40,638 bases of DNA from an uncultured SAR86 cluster bacterium (lineage in GTDB: Bacteria > Pseudomonadota > Gammaproteobacteria > Magnimaribacterales > AG-339-G14), in contig CABZTA010000005.1 in the NCBI GenBank assembly GCA_902528485.1, positions 1 through 40,638 of the forward strand. The letters run 5' to 3'. This document shows positions 8,832 to 18,833 of this stretch, piece by piece. The notes below the pieces were generated by a model. That model saw only the letters and a program-made list of their open reading frames with translations, ran no database searches and was not told where the DNA came from. The position numbers and the translations under genes are program-made. Within the stretch, counting starts at the first letter, position 1; the number at the start of each line of letters is the position of its first letter.

Positions 8832-9875
8832 TTATTTTAATTTGAAGCTGGCTATTCTATCTCCATGAAATGAACCTAGCCAAATCATATTTTTATTTGG
8901 AAGTGCAACTGTGGCAGCTCCCATCTGCCCATTAGAGAAACTATAAGTGCCGAGCTCATCTAAATCTTCTAAAGCTAGATGATGGATTGTAAATGGCAAG
9001 GGACATTGTATTATTGAAAAATCACACTGTAAGCTTTCCAAACCAGAATAATCATGTGCAGCTACCCAAAGACCAGAATCTGTAGCCAATAGGTTATCTT
9101 TGCCTCCTCCAAAATGTTCATATTCTGTAGATAAGCTTTTTAAATTAAATTTTATTGTCTTACCTGAAAACCAATAATTTATATATAAATTTTCTTCATT
9201 TTTATCTAAATCAATACCATTTGGAAACGATCCAGTTGTATTGGGTACTGCAGTAAAACCGTCATCGAAATTCCAGAAATAAACCTCACCTGTAGGATTT
9301 TTAAACATACTTGCATAAGCAATTGACCATTGCGATGCATCAAAATCATACATGTGAGTAATGTAAAAAGATCCATCAGTTTTTAATGCTACATCATTAA
9401 AATACTTATTTTTTGGGGCATCAATGCAACCTCTCCATATTAATTCAATAGTATCGCTCTCAATTAATTCGTAAAGTTCGATAGATTCATTTGGTAAATG
9501 ATTTACCACAGCGAGCATAAATTTACCGTCGTATCTTTGAATCAAATCCATTCCATGAGGAGATATTTTTTTGCTTTTAATCTCGCATTTAGGATCTCCC
9601 CAAGTATTATCTTCGTAAAGAAAATTTGGACTTTTTTTAGATTCAGAAACTAAGTCATAGAAAGATATTTCCCCATATTGAGTGTTTGGAGCCAGAGAAC
9701 CAAATTCTGAAATAATTATTTTATTTTTAGAAGGAGATAAATATAAATCCTCGGGATTTTGAAAACCGCAAACAATTGAAAAAGAATCGTCGTCATCACA
9801 ATTCTCAATTTCTATGAAATCACTAAAGCTAAAAGATGAAAGGAAGAATAAAATTCCAATAAAAAGATCAAACAT
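8832..9875 (-). CDS. exported paraoxonase/SMP-30-like beta-propeller (arylesterase/lactonase-like)
   Basis: 347 aa with N-terminal signal-like segment; 'SPHGMDL', 'YFNDVAL', 'FPNGIDLD' are positioned like PON-family active-site/metal motifs. Confidence 0.65.
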   Translation of the reverse strand: MFDLFIGILFFLSSFSFSDFIEIENCDDDDSFSIVCGFQNPEDLYLSPSKNKIIISEFGSLAPNTQYGEISFYDLVSESKKSPNFLYEDNTWGDPKCEIKSKKISPHGMDLIQRYDGKFMLAVVNHLPNESIELYELIESDTIELIWRGCIDAPKNKYFNDVALKTDGSFYITHMYDFDASQWSIAYASMFKNPTGEVYFWNFDDGFTAVPNTTGSFPNGIDLDKNEENLYINYWFSGKTIKFNLKSLSTEYEHFGGGKDNLLATDSGLWVAAHDYSGLESLQCDFSIIQCPLPFTIHHLALEDLDELGTYSFSNGQMGAATVALPNKNMIWLGSFHGDRIASFKLK

Positions 9876-10649
9876 TTAAGTTCTAATCCCAATTCCTCTT
9901 TTAAGAAGAGTATAAACAAACACTGAAAGTATCAAAATAAATAAACATATCATTAAAATTGCGTAATCGACACTAATATCTGAAATACCAATCATTCCGT
10001 ATCGAAAAGAATTAACCATATACAAAATAGGATTAATTTTAGAAACTCCTTGCCAAAAATCTGAGAGAAGTTCAATGGAGTAAAAAACTCCACCCAAATA
10101 GATTAAGGGAGTCAATACAAAAGTTGGCACAATGCTAATATCATCAAAACTATTTGCAAAGATTGCATTAATCATTCCAGCTAAAGAAAATAAAGTAGCG
10201 GTTAAAATTACAATTAAAAGGGTTAAAGGTATGTTCTGAACTTCCAATTTGGTAAAGAAAAGAGCAGTTATCATCACGAGTAATCCAACTATAATTCCTC
10301 TTGCCACTCCACCCACAATGAACCCTATCATTATCAAATATATCGGCATTGGAGATACTAAAAGCTCTTCGATGCTTTTTTGGAATTTAACTCCAAAAAA
10401 GGAAGCAACTACATTAGAGTAGGAATTAGTGATAACGGAAAGCATAACTAATCCAGGAGCCATGAATTGCATGTAATCTACTCCTCCCATGTCTCCAATT
10501 CTTTTTCCAATTAAAGAACCAAAAATTACGAAGTACAATACCGAGGTTGCAACAGGGGGAATCAAACTTTGAGTCCAAATTCTAAAAAACCTATTTAGTT
10601 CTTTTTTAATAAGACTAAAAAGAGCGTTTATCTGTTCTGTGTAGTTCAT
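9876..10649 (-). CDS. ABC-2 type transporter permease
   Basis: 257 aa with six hydrophobic segments; 'LIPPVATSVLYFVIFGSLIG' and 'FMAPGLVMLSVI'. Overlaps the ATPase gene by ATGA. Confidence 0.88.
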   Translation of the reverse strand: MNYTEQINALFSLIKKELNRFFRIWTQSLIPPVATSVLYFVIFGSLIGKRIGDMGGVDYMQFMAPGLVMLSVITNSYSNVVASFFGVKFQKSIEELLVSPMPIYLIMIGFIVGGVARGIIVGLLVMITALFFTKLEVQNIPLTLLIVILTATLFSLAGMINAIFANSFDDISIVPTFVLTPLIYLGGVFYSIELLSDFWQGVSKINPILYMVNSFRYGMIGISDISVDYAILMICLFILILSVFVYTLLKRGIGIRT

Positions 10650-11563
10650 TTTTCTGTTAAATCCAAAAATAATTCTTCCAACCTATTGGTTTCGTTTCGC
10701 ATGCTAAGAATGTTTAATTTATTTTCATTTAAGTAAGAAAAAATTTCATTCAAATTTTGAGATTTATTTATCTCAACGGAAATTTGATATGTATCTAAAA
10801 TTTTAATTGCAAAAGGACTGTTGGAGATTTTGCTGGGTTCAATAGAGTCTTTTAAATCAAATATAAAAATTTCAGTATCTAGCTCCCTTAACAAAGATTG
10901 CATTGATGACGTCTTTACTATTTCTCCTTTATCAATAATCGAAATATTTTTACAAAGCTTTTCAGCTTCTTCTAAATAATGAGTAGTCAAGATAATGGTA
11001 GTTCCTTTATTATTTATTTCAATTAGAAAATCCCATAAAGATCTCCTAAGCTCAATATCAACTCCTGCAGTTGGTTCATCTAAAATCAAAAGATCTGGAT
11101 TATTGATAAGAGCCTTTGCAACCATAAGCCTTCTTTTCATTCCACCCGAAAGGTTTCTGCCTTGTTCTTTTTTCTTGTCCCAAAGTCCAAGATTTCTTAA
11201 ATAGTACTCCGATCTTTCCTTGATAATTTTTCTCGGTAATCCAAAGTATCCTGCCTGCTGTTCTAAAATTTGTGAAACAGTTTCAAATTGATTGAAATTA
11301 ACCTCTTGACCGACTACACCAAGATTTTTTTTTGCTTTACTGTGGTTTACATCAATATCTATACCCATCAACTCTACTAATCCAGACGTTTTGGTTACCA
11401 ATGAGCTAACAATTCCAATTGTGGTTGATTTTCCTGCTCCATTTGGACCAAGCAATGCATAAAAATCCCCTTTTTTAACTTCAAGAGAAATATTATTTAG
11501 TGCCACGACATCGTCTCCATATACCTTGGAGAGATTTTTAATTTTGAGAGCGTTCTCAGACAA
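10646..11563 (-). CDS. ABC transporter ATP-binding protein
   Basis: 305 aa; Walker A 'LLGPNGAGKSTT', signature 'NLSGGMKRRLMVAKAL', Walker B 'LLILDEPTAGVD'. Confidence 0.95.
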   Translation of the reverse strand: MSENALKIKNLSKVYGDDVVALNNISLEVKKGDFYALLGPNGAGKSTTIGIVSSLVTKTSGLVELMGIDIDVNHSKAKKNLGVVGQEVNFNQFETVSQILEQQAGYFGLPRKIIKERSEYYLRNLGLWDKKKEQGRNLSGGMKRRLMVAKALINNPDLLILDEPTAGVDIELRRSLWDFLIEINNKGTTIILTTHYLEEAEKLCKNISIIDKGEIVKTSSMQSLLRELDTEIFIFDLKDSIEPSKISNSPFAIKILDTYQISVEINKSQNLNEIFSYLNENKLNILSMRNETNRLEELFLDLTEK

Positions 11564-11565
11564 AT

Positions 11566-12741
11566 TTATTTTGATAAATAAGACATTCCATCTTCTAGAC
11601 CTTTCAACGTGAGACCATACATTCGATCTTCAATTAAGGTTCTAGTTATGTCTATGGATGCAGAATAATCCCAGTGTTCAGATGGGACAGGATTGAGCCA
11701 TGCGACCTTATCGTAAATAGTTGTAATTTTTTTCATCCACAATGAGCCAGCTTCCTCATTCCAGTGTTCAATACTTCCTCCTGGGTTAGTTATCTCATAT
11801 GGTGCCATTGTTGCGTCGCCTACGAAAATAACTTTGTAATCTGATCCATATTTGTGAAGAATGTCATCTGTTTTAATTCTCTCATTTTGTCTACGCCTAT
11901 TATCTTTCCAAACAGACTCATAAATGAAATTATGAAAGTAAAAATACTCAAGATGCTTAAATTCAGTTTTAACTGCTGAGAAAAGTTCTTCGCATACTTT
12001 TATGTGAGGATCCATGGAACCGCCAACATCAAAAAAAACGAGAACTTTAACAGCATTCTGCTTTTCAGCTATCATCTTGATATCTAAGAGGCCGGCATTT
12101 TTTGCAGTGTGTTTGATAGTGCCATCTAAATCAAATTCTTCCTCGAGGCCTTGACGGGCAAATTTTCTCAATCTTCTTAGAGCCATTTTTATATTTCTAG
12201 TTCCAAGCTCTATAGAGTCATCTAAATTTTTATAATCTCTTTGTTGCCAAACCTTAACAGCCTTATTCTGTTTTCCTTCTCCATCAACTCTGATACCTTC
12301 TGGATTAGAACCTGCATTACCGTAAGGAGATGTTCCTCCAGTTCCAACCCATTTGTCTCCCTTTTCATGTCTTCCCTTCTGTTCTTCTAATCTTTTCTTA
12401 AATTCTTCTAACAGTTTTTCTAGACCTCCAAGAGATTTAATTTTTTTTAGTTCATCCTCGGATAAGAATTTCTCAAACTCTTTACGTAACCAATCTTCTG
12501 GAACTAGAGCTTCAATAATATCGTCAAGTGTTTCTAGGCCTTTAAAATATATATCAAAAGCTCTATCAAACTTATCGTAGTGTTTTTCATCTTTAACTAG
12601 CGTTGCCCTTGAAAGGTAATAAAAGTCTTCAGAATTAGCAAAAACTAATTGTTTTTCTAATCCAGCTAGTAAATCCAAGAACTCCCTTAAGGTGCAGGGC
12701 ACTCCGGTTTTTCTAAGTGTTCCAAATAAATTTAAAAGCAT
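11566..12741 (-). CDS. VWA domain protein (CoxE-like), MoxR partner
   Basis: 391 aa; 'KVLVFFDVGGSMDPHIKVCEELFSAVK' MIDAS-like segment. TAATG overlap with the MoxR gene. Confidence 0.85.
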   Translation of the reverse strand: MLLNLFGTLRKTGVPCTLREFLDLLAGLEKQLVFANSEDFYYLSRATLVKDEKHYDKFDRAFDIYFKGLETLDDIIEALVPEDWLRKEFEKFLSEDELKKIKSLGGLEKLLEEFKKRLEEQKGRHEKGDKWVGTGGTSPYGNAGSNPEGIRVDGEGKQNKAVKVWQQRDYKNLDDSIELGTRNIKMALRRLRKFARQGLEEEFDLDGTIKHTAKNAGLLDIKMIAEKQNAVKVLVFFDVGGSMDPHIKVCEELFSAVKTEFKHLEYFYFHNFIYESVWKDNRRRQNERIKTDDILHKYGSDYKVIFVGDATMAPYEITNPGGSIEHWNEEAGSLWMKKITTIYDKVAWLNPVPSEHWDYSASIDITRTLIEDRMYGLTLKGLEDGMSYLSK

Positions 12742-13595
12742 TATTGTTGATTTCCAGATTCTCTCCTTGCCATGAAAGCAAGCCTTTCAAGCAATTGAAC
12801 ATCTTGTTCATTTTTTATCAATGCACCGTATAGAGGTGGTATGGCCTTAGTAGCATCTCTATTCTTAAGTATTTCATCAGGGAGATCATCCGACATAAGC
12901 AATTTTAACCAGTCTACTAATTCAGATGTTGATGGTTTCTTTTTTAAACCAGGAACTTTTCTAACATCAAAGAAAATATCTAAAGCTTCTTTCACTAACT
13001 TTTGTTTTATCTTTGGATGATGAACTTTAACAATATCTTGCATAGTTTCTCTATCAGGAAATGAAATGTAATGAAAAAAACATCTTCTTAAAAATGCATC
13101 CGGTAATTCTTTTTCGTTGTTACTAGTAATAATTACGATTGGTCTATGAATAGCTTTGACAGTTTCTTTAGTTTCATAAACATAAAATTCCATGCGATCG
13201 ATTTCTTGCAGTAAGTCATTAGGAAATTCAATATCAGCTTTGTCTATCTCATCAATCAGCAATACTGCTCTTTCTCCTGAAACGAAAGCTTCCCAAAGCT
13301 TCCCTTTTTCTATGTAATTCGAGATATCCTTAACCCTCTCATCTCCAAGTTGAGAATCTCTTAGTCTTGTTACAGCATCATATTCATACAGACCTTGTTG
13401 AGCTTTAGTTGTTGATTTTATGTTCCACTCATACAAAGGTAATCCCAGTGATTCAGCAACTTCTAAGGCGAGCATTGTTTTACCTGTGCCAGGCTCTCCT
13501 TTAATAAGCAAGGGTCTTTCTAGGTTGATAGCAGCATTAACTGCCATGCTAAGATCTTCTGTTGAGATATAAGATTTAGTTCCTTCAAATTTCAT
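12741..13595 (-). CDS. MoxR-family AAA+ ATPase
   Basis: 284 aa; Walker A 'LIKGEPGTGKTML', Walker B 'AVLLIDEIDKAD', 'ITSNNEKELPDAFLRRCFFHYISFPD'. Confidence 0.93.
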   Translation of the reverse strand: MKFEGTKSYISTEDLSMAVNAAINLERPLLIKGEPGTGKTMLALEVAESLGLPLYEWNIKSTTKAQQGLYEYDAVTRLRDSQLGDERVKDISNYIEKGKLWEAFVSGERAVLLIDEIDKADIEFPNDLLQEIDRMEFYVYETKETVKAIHRPIVIITSNNEKELPDAFLRRCFFHYISFPDRETMQDIVKVHHPKIKQKLVKEALDIFFDVRKVPGLKKKPSTSELVDWLKLLMSDDLPDEILKNRDATKAIPPLYGALIKNEQDVQLLERLAFMARRESGNQQ

Positions 13596-13638
13596 AATAA
13601 ATTCCTTCTGCAGTCTCTATCCTAAAGATTTTTGAGAC

Positions 13639-14445
13639 TTATTTTTTAATTCTTAGTTTAGCCATTTGTTTAGATTGACCAACTAACTTACCTGAACTAT
13701 CCCAAATTTCTCTATCTTCTTCCATAAAGCCACCCGTAACAAATTCAGTCTTGGCAACTACTTTAAGAGGACCTTCGGAAGGAAGACCTCTTACATGAGA
13801 AGCCAAAGATATGGTTGGAACCCAACCAACAGTTCCTAGTTTATTATAAATTGGCGGAGTAGTCGCATCTAAGAACAGCACTAAATCAAATAAGTCAATA
13901 TCGTCCTTTTCAGGCCAAGACATATAAAGATTCAATGTAGACGAAGAGCTATCATTATTTTTTTTCCACCATAAAGAGTCTTGAGAATAAGCCTTTTCAA
14001 TATTTTTATCTAATTTTGGATTAAAACCTTCCTTATACGGAATAACTTCGCATGTGTCATAGTTTGGGAAAATAGGAACTTCCCTTTCATAGATATTCAT
14101 GTCATTTTTGAATGAAAAGTCAGTGAATGTTCCTATGAATATTATTTTTATTTTATTGCTTTGAATAAATTCTACTCTAGCGGTAGATAAACTTTTGCTA
14201 GTGCTAAGATGCGTAACATGAAGTTCTGTTGCTCCAAAATCAACTCTGTCTAGATAGTGTGCAGATATACTCAAAGGATCTTTATGATCCAAGAATTCCG
14301 ACATAGCTTTTGCTGCAAGAGTCATTGAATAACCCCCGTTTGCTGTGTTACCTATACTCCAATTTTCAGAGACTTCTGTTATAAATAAATTATCAGATTT
14401 TTTTATTACAGTTGTGTCTCTTGCAAATAATTCTTTAGAATTCAT
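13639..14445 (-). CDS. acyl-CoA thioesterase (TesB-like double hotdog)
   Basis: 268 aa; 'NWSIGNTANGGYSMTLAAKAMSEFLDHKDPLSISAHYLDRVDFG' N-terminal hotdog pattern. Confidence 0.8.
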   Translation of the reverse strand: MNSKELFARDTTVIKKSDNLFITEVSENWSIGNTANGGYSMTLAAKAMSEFLDHKDPLSISAHYLDRVDFGATELHVTHLSTSKSLSTARVEFIQSNKIKIIFIGTFTDFSFKNDMNIYEREVPIFPNYDTCEVIPYKEGFNPKLDKNIEKAYSQDSLWWKKNNDSSSSTLNLYMSWPEKDDIDLFDLVLFLDATTPPIYNKLGTVGWVPTISLASHVRGLPSEGPLKVVAKTEFVTGGFMEEDREIWDSSGKLVGQSKQMAKLRIKK

Positions 14446-14492
14446 CTTTTTATATTAAAGGTATGAGCTAATTAATAAAGTTAAAATTAGTT

Positions 14493-15257
14493 ATGTTTGA
14501 TATTGGAGCAAATTTAACAAGCAGTCATTTCTTAGATGACCTTGATGAGGTCCTCAGTAACTCTCTAGAAGCTGGTGTAGAAAAGATTTGTATTACTTCA
14601 TCTAATCTAGATGACGTTAAGAATGCAAAAAAAATAACTGAGAGATATGAAAATATTTATTATTCTGTAGGCTTTCATCCCCACAATGCTAAAGATTTTA
14701 ACATTGAATATTTAAATGATATGTCGACTCATTTGAATGATCCTAAAGCAATATGTTTAGGTGAAATGGGTCTCGATTTTAATCGAAACTTTTCTTCCAA
14801 AGAGGAGCAAATTTTATGTTTTGAGTCCCAATTAGATTTAGCTGATTCAATAATTAAACCTTTATTCCTTCATCAAAGAGATGCCCATGAGGAATTCTTA
14901 GGCATACTGGACAACTACAAATTTAGTCAAAATCTAATTGTACATTGCTTTACTGGTAACTTGTTTGAATTGGAGGATTATTTGAAAAGAGATTTTTATA
15001 TTGGGATTACAGGTTGGGTTTGTGATCTCAAAAGAGGTAAAGAGCTGAGAGAATGTATAAAACATATTCCTGAAGATAAGCTTCTCATTGAAACTGACTC
15101 TCCTTATTTAAGTCCAAGGAAAAAAATAAGGCGGAATGAACCAAAATTTTTAATTGATGTTGCGTCGGAGGTAGCTCTATTAAGAAAAGAGACAAAAGAA
15201 AGTATTATAAATTCTTCTTTTGAAAACTCTTTAAATTTTTTTAATCTCCACCGATAA
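14493..15257 (+). CDS. tatD: TatD family hydrolase
   Basis: 254 aa; 'MFDIGANLTSSHF', 'SVGFHPHNAKDF', 'CLGEMGLDFNRN', 'FLHQRDAHEE', 'IVHCFTGN', 'LIETDSPYLSP'. Confidence 0.93.
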   Translation: MFDIGANLTSSHFLDDLDEVLSNSLEAGVEKICITSSNLDDVKNAKKITERYENIYYSVGFHPHNAKDFNIEYLNDMSTHLNDPKAICLGEMGLDFNRNFSSKEEQILCFESQLDLADSIIKPLFLHQRDAHEEFLGILDNYKFSQNLIVHCFTGNLFELEDYLKRDFYIGITGWVCDLKRGKELRECIKHIPEDKLLIETDSPYLSPRKKIRRNEPKFLIDVASEVALLRKETKESIINSSFENSLNFFNLHR

Positions 15258-16374
15258 CGTTTGATGATACGAGCTCATCTATTTGCTCAGTCCATCCTAT
15301 TGAATCTAAAATTTCCTGTGTATCTACTCCAATAGGATTATGCAGATGTTTGATTTTTGAAGGCGTTTCTGAAAAAACTGGAGCTGGTGAGGGTTGAGTA
15401 ACTTCATCAATAGTACTGAATGAATTTCTCTCCTTATTGTGGGGATGCTTTATAGCTTCTTCCATAGAAAGTACAGGTGCAAAACATATATCAGTCCCCT
15501 CCATGATCTCACACCATTCATCTCGAGTTTTAGAAAGGAAAACTTTTTTAAATTTTATTTTATATTCGATCCACTTCTCTTTATTCATTTGTTCCGAGAA
15601 TTCGCTAATGTCTAATTCCATTTTATCCAAGAGGATTGAATAAAACTGAGGCTCAATAGATCCAAGAGAAATAAATTTACCGTCTTTACATTCATAGCTG
15701 TCATAGAAATGTGTTGCTCCATCAAGTAAATTACTCTGTTGTTGATCAGTCCAAAATCCAGAAGCTTTCATGCCATAAATCATAGACATTAATTGAGCTG
15801 TTCCTTCGGTCATAGCTGCGTCTATGACCTGACCTTTTCCACCATTTTTTACATTTACTAATGCAGCACATATTCCTAGAGCTAACAACATTCCGCCGCC
15901 ACCAAAGTCTCCAATTAGATTTAAAGGAGGAGCAGGAGGTTCACCATTTCTCCCTGTGGAGCCAAGAGCTCCTACAAGAGAAATGTAATTAATGTCGTGT
16001 CCAGCAGCATTTGCAAGAGGACCGGTTTGTCCCCATCCAGTCATTCTTCCGTATATTAGGTTTTCATTTTTTTGTAGACAAAGATCTGGGCCTAAACCTA
16101 ACCTTTCCATTACTCCCGGTCTGAATCCCTCTATCAATGCATCGGCAGATTCCACTAGCTTTAGAACAAGTTCAATCCCCTTTTCAGACTTCAAATCAAC
16201 GGCTATAGATTTTTTTCCTCGACCAGATACTTCAAATTTTGAACCTTTGCCATAATTTTGTTTGCGGTCAACTAAAATTACTTCAGCGCCCATATCAGCC
16301 AATAACATTCCTGCGAAGGGAGCTGGACCAATTCCAGCTATTTCAATTATTTTTGTTCCTTTTAGTGTGCTCAT
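15241..16374 (-). CDS. CaiB/BaiF CoA-transferase family, alpha-methylacyl-CoA racemase-like
   Basis: 377 aa; 'PFAGMLLADMGAEVILVDR', 'RGKKSIAVDLKSEKG', 'EGFRPGVMERLGLGP', 'YGRMTGWGQTGPLANAAGHDINYI' closely follow the AMACR pattern. Confidence 0.88.
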   Translation of the reverse strand: MSTLKGTKIIEIAGIGPAPFAGMLLADMGAEVILVDRKQNYGKGSKFEVSGRGKKSIAVDLKSEKGIELVLKLVESADALIEGFRPGVMERLGLGPDLCLQKNENLIYGRMTGWGQTGPLANAAGHDINYISLVGALGSTGRNGEPPAPPLNLIGDFGGGGMLLALGICAALVNVKNGGKGQVIDAAMTEGTAQLMSMIYGMKASGFWTDQQQSNLLDGATHFYDSYECKDGKFISLGSIEPQFYSILLDKMELDISEFSEQMNKEKWIEYKIKFKKVFLSKTRDEWCEIMEGTDICFAPVLSMEEAIKHPHNKERNSFSTIDEVTQPSPAPVFSETPSKIKHLHNPIGVDTQEILDSIGWTEQIDELVSSNVIGGD

Positions 16375-16376
16375 AA

Positions 16377-18827
16377 TTATTTCAATGGTTTTAGATAATA
16401 TAAAAGAGTTGGCAATAAAAGTAACGATCCTAAGATTGCCATGATCATAGCTAGTGAAGTGAAAATCCCAAAAAATACGGATGGATTAAAATTTGATGAT
16501 AATAAAATTAAGAATCCAATGACGATGGTTGATGATGTATAAAACATTGCTCTCCCAATAGTTGTATGGCTATTCTTGAGACATTCTTCATAGTCTTTCG
16601 ACAAATCAAATTCTCTTTTAAACCTGTGTAAGTAATGAATCGTATTATCAACCCCAATTCCTATACTTATGGCAGCCACAGTAACAGTCATAATATCTAG
16701 TGGAACACCAGAAAATCCTATCGAACCCATCACAAATCCAGCTGCAAGAAAATTAGGGATCATCCCGATCAAAGCTAAGCTGATAGACCTAAAAAGAAAT
16801 AAGAACATTACGAAAATTGCTATGAAAACTATACCTACACTGCCAATTAAAGAAGAGAAAAGACTTTGTAGTAGATTATTATAAATAACCGATATTCCCG
16901 TTAGCCTGAATTGCTCTTTATCAAGTCCAAACTTATTTTCAAGATCATAATTTATTTCGTCTATTAAGTTTTTTCTATTCAGGCCGTCTAAAGATTCTTT
17001 TACTCTGGCTTGAAGCCTTACTTGGTTATCATCATCAGAAATATAGGAATTAAGTAAGCTTTCTTTAATATCTTCAGGTAGCAGTTCTCTCATAAATGCT
17101 AACTCAAGGTCATTAAGCTTTCTTCCGTTGGCTATTTCTGCAAGTTTTATACCGCTTGATACAGACAAAACTTTTCCAATCTCTATCCTGGATTCCAAGT
17201 AATCATGAATTTCTTCTAGCTTTTCTAAATTTTGACTTGTAAACCAATATCCACTTGCTGAATCATCTGAACCGAAAGGATCATCAAAATCTTCAAAATC
17301 ATCCTCTATAAGTTCTGTTTTAGGTGCATTTATTACTATATCAAGGGGGGCAGTGCCGCCTAATTTTTCGTCAATTAAAGAAAGTCCTTTATATATTTCT
17401 GTATCCGACTTGAAGTAGTCTATGAATTTATTTTCAACAGATAACATAGATATTCCTAGGATAGATAGTCCTAAAATTATTAGAGAAAAAAAGAGAATTT
17501 TAATTCTAGAATATTTAAAAATTTGGAATATAGATAAGGTTATCCCTGAAGACTGATCCTCTACAAAATCCTTATCCTTTTTGGGCAATTTAGAAATAAC
17601 TGCGGGAAAAAAAGAAAAAGTCACTAAAAAGGCTATAACGATACTTGTTGCCATTAACAAGCCAAAATCAGTAATAGGTTTAATATCACTGATAATGAGA
17701 GATAGAAATGCCACTATTGTTGTTAGGGCAGTATAAAGACATGGAATAAACATCTGTGTTGAAGCCTTTAACACTATTTCTTTTTGACTTAACTCAGAGT
17801 TTTTAGATAAGAGTTCTTGGTATCTCACAACTAAATGCATTGTCAAAGATATTGCAATAATCATGAGAAGAGCAATGTAGTTTGCGGAAACTACTGTAAC
17901 TTTTAATCCTGCAAAACTTATTAAGCCAGTAACAACAATTGCAGAAATGAAGGCACTAATCAAAGGAAGTAAAATCCATCTGATTTGACGAAAAATAAAG
18001 CCTAGTACAGAAATGAAAAGAAGACCAACCGCGAAACCGAAGAAAACTATATCGTTCAGGATAAATTGAATTGTGTCAGTTGATATCATTGGACCGCCAC
18101 CAAGATATATTTCTGCATCGCCTTTGTACTTAGAGATAATTTCCCTTGTATCAGCAACTAACTTTTTTTGAGAGGCAACATTTTCTTTCTTTAAGACATC
18201 AATTTCTTGAGAAAGTGAGTTAAGTTTCAATTCTTTCTCAGTTTCACTAAGAGAAGAATCTTCTATAATTCGGTACCTTTCTTGGATCTTAGAATTGTAT
18301 TGTGTTGTAGGTTTTACTATTACCTGTAAAGCTACTGTGTCTAACTGTTCACTAACAAGGAGACCCCTGTAAACTGGATTACTTAAAAATTCTTTTTTTG
18401 CTAGAGATAGATCAACGTTTTTCTTCCTTAAGGATATGGGATTACTTGCTATTTCAGAAAATGATTGCCTGGGACTTTCTAACAAAGGAACGTCAAGAAA
18501 GTTCAAAACAGAATCAATTTCTTCAAGACTTTCTAGCTCATCGGATAATTCTTCTATTTTTGTCAGTGTTTCTTGTAAGAACAAATCATCATTAGGAGAG
18601 TAAGTAACAATTAAAAAGTCACCTCCCCCGCCACCGCCAAAAGTTTTATTGGTATCTCTATAAAACTTAAGATCATCATCATCTTCTAGTAACAAGGTAT
18701 CCGAAGAAGCGTCTAGCTGAAAAAATTGAACTCCAAATGCAAGGCTGAAAGTGATCAGTAAAACAATAGCTAACGTAGTTGAAGATTTGTAAACCACAAA
18801 ATGTAAGATTTTTTGTACAAATGCCAT
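16377..18827 (-). CDS. RND superfamily (MMPL-type) exporter
   Basis: 816 aa with two repeated TM bundles ('FGFAVGLLFISVLGFIFRQIRW...', 'IGIGVDNTIHYLHRFKREF') separated by large periplasmic loops. Confidence 0.9.
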   Translation of the reverse strand: MAFVQKILHFVVYKSSTTLAIVLLITFSLAFGVQFFQLDASSDTLLLEDDDDLKFYRDTNKTFGGGGGGDFLIVTYSPNDDLFLQETLTKIEELSDELESLEEIDSVLNFLDVPLLESPRQSFSEIASNPISLRKKNVDLSLAKKEFLSNPVYRGLLVSEQLDTVALQVIVKPTTQYNSKIQERYRIIEDSSLSETEKELKLNSLSQEIDVLKKENVASQKKLVADTREIISKYKGDAEIYLGGGPMISTDTIQFILNDIVFFGFAVGLLFISVLGFIFRQIRWILLPLISAFISAIVVTGLISFAGLKVTVVSANYIALLMIIAISLTMHLVVRYQELLSKNSELSQKEIVLKASTQMFIPCLYTALTTIVAFLSLIISDIKPITDFGLLMATSIVIAFLVTFSFFPAVISKLPKKDKDFVEDQSSGITLSIFQIFKYSRIKILFFSLIILGLSILGISMLSVENKFIDYFKSDTEIYKGLSLIDEKLGGTAPLDIVINAPKTELIEDDFEDFDDPFGSDDSASGYWFTSQNLEKLEEIHDYLESRIEIGKVLSVSSGIKLAEIANGRKLNDLELAFMRELLPEDIKESLLNSYISDDDNQVRLQARVKESLDGLNRKNLIDEINYDLENKFGLDKEQFRLTGISVIYNNLLQSLFSSLIGSVGIVFIAIFVMFLFLFRSISLALIGMIPNFLAAGFVMGSIGFSGVPLDIMTVTVAAISIGIGVDNTIHYLHRFKREFDLSKDYEECLKNSHTTIGRAMFYTSSTIVIGFLILLSSNFNPSVFFGIFTSLAMIMAILGSLLLLPTLLYYLKPLK

Positions 18828-18833
18828 TGTTTA

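Noticed and set aside
9876-11563. ABC-2 exporter as a candidate bacteriocin/polysaccharide system
   Set aside because: Generic two-gene drug/lipid-type ABC-2 exporter with no adjacent precursor peptide, glycosyltransferase or immunity gene.
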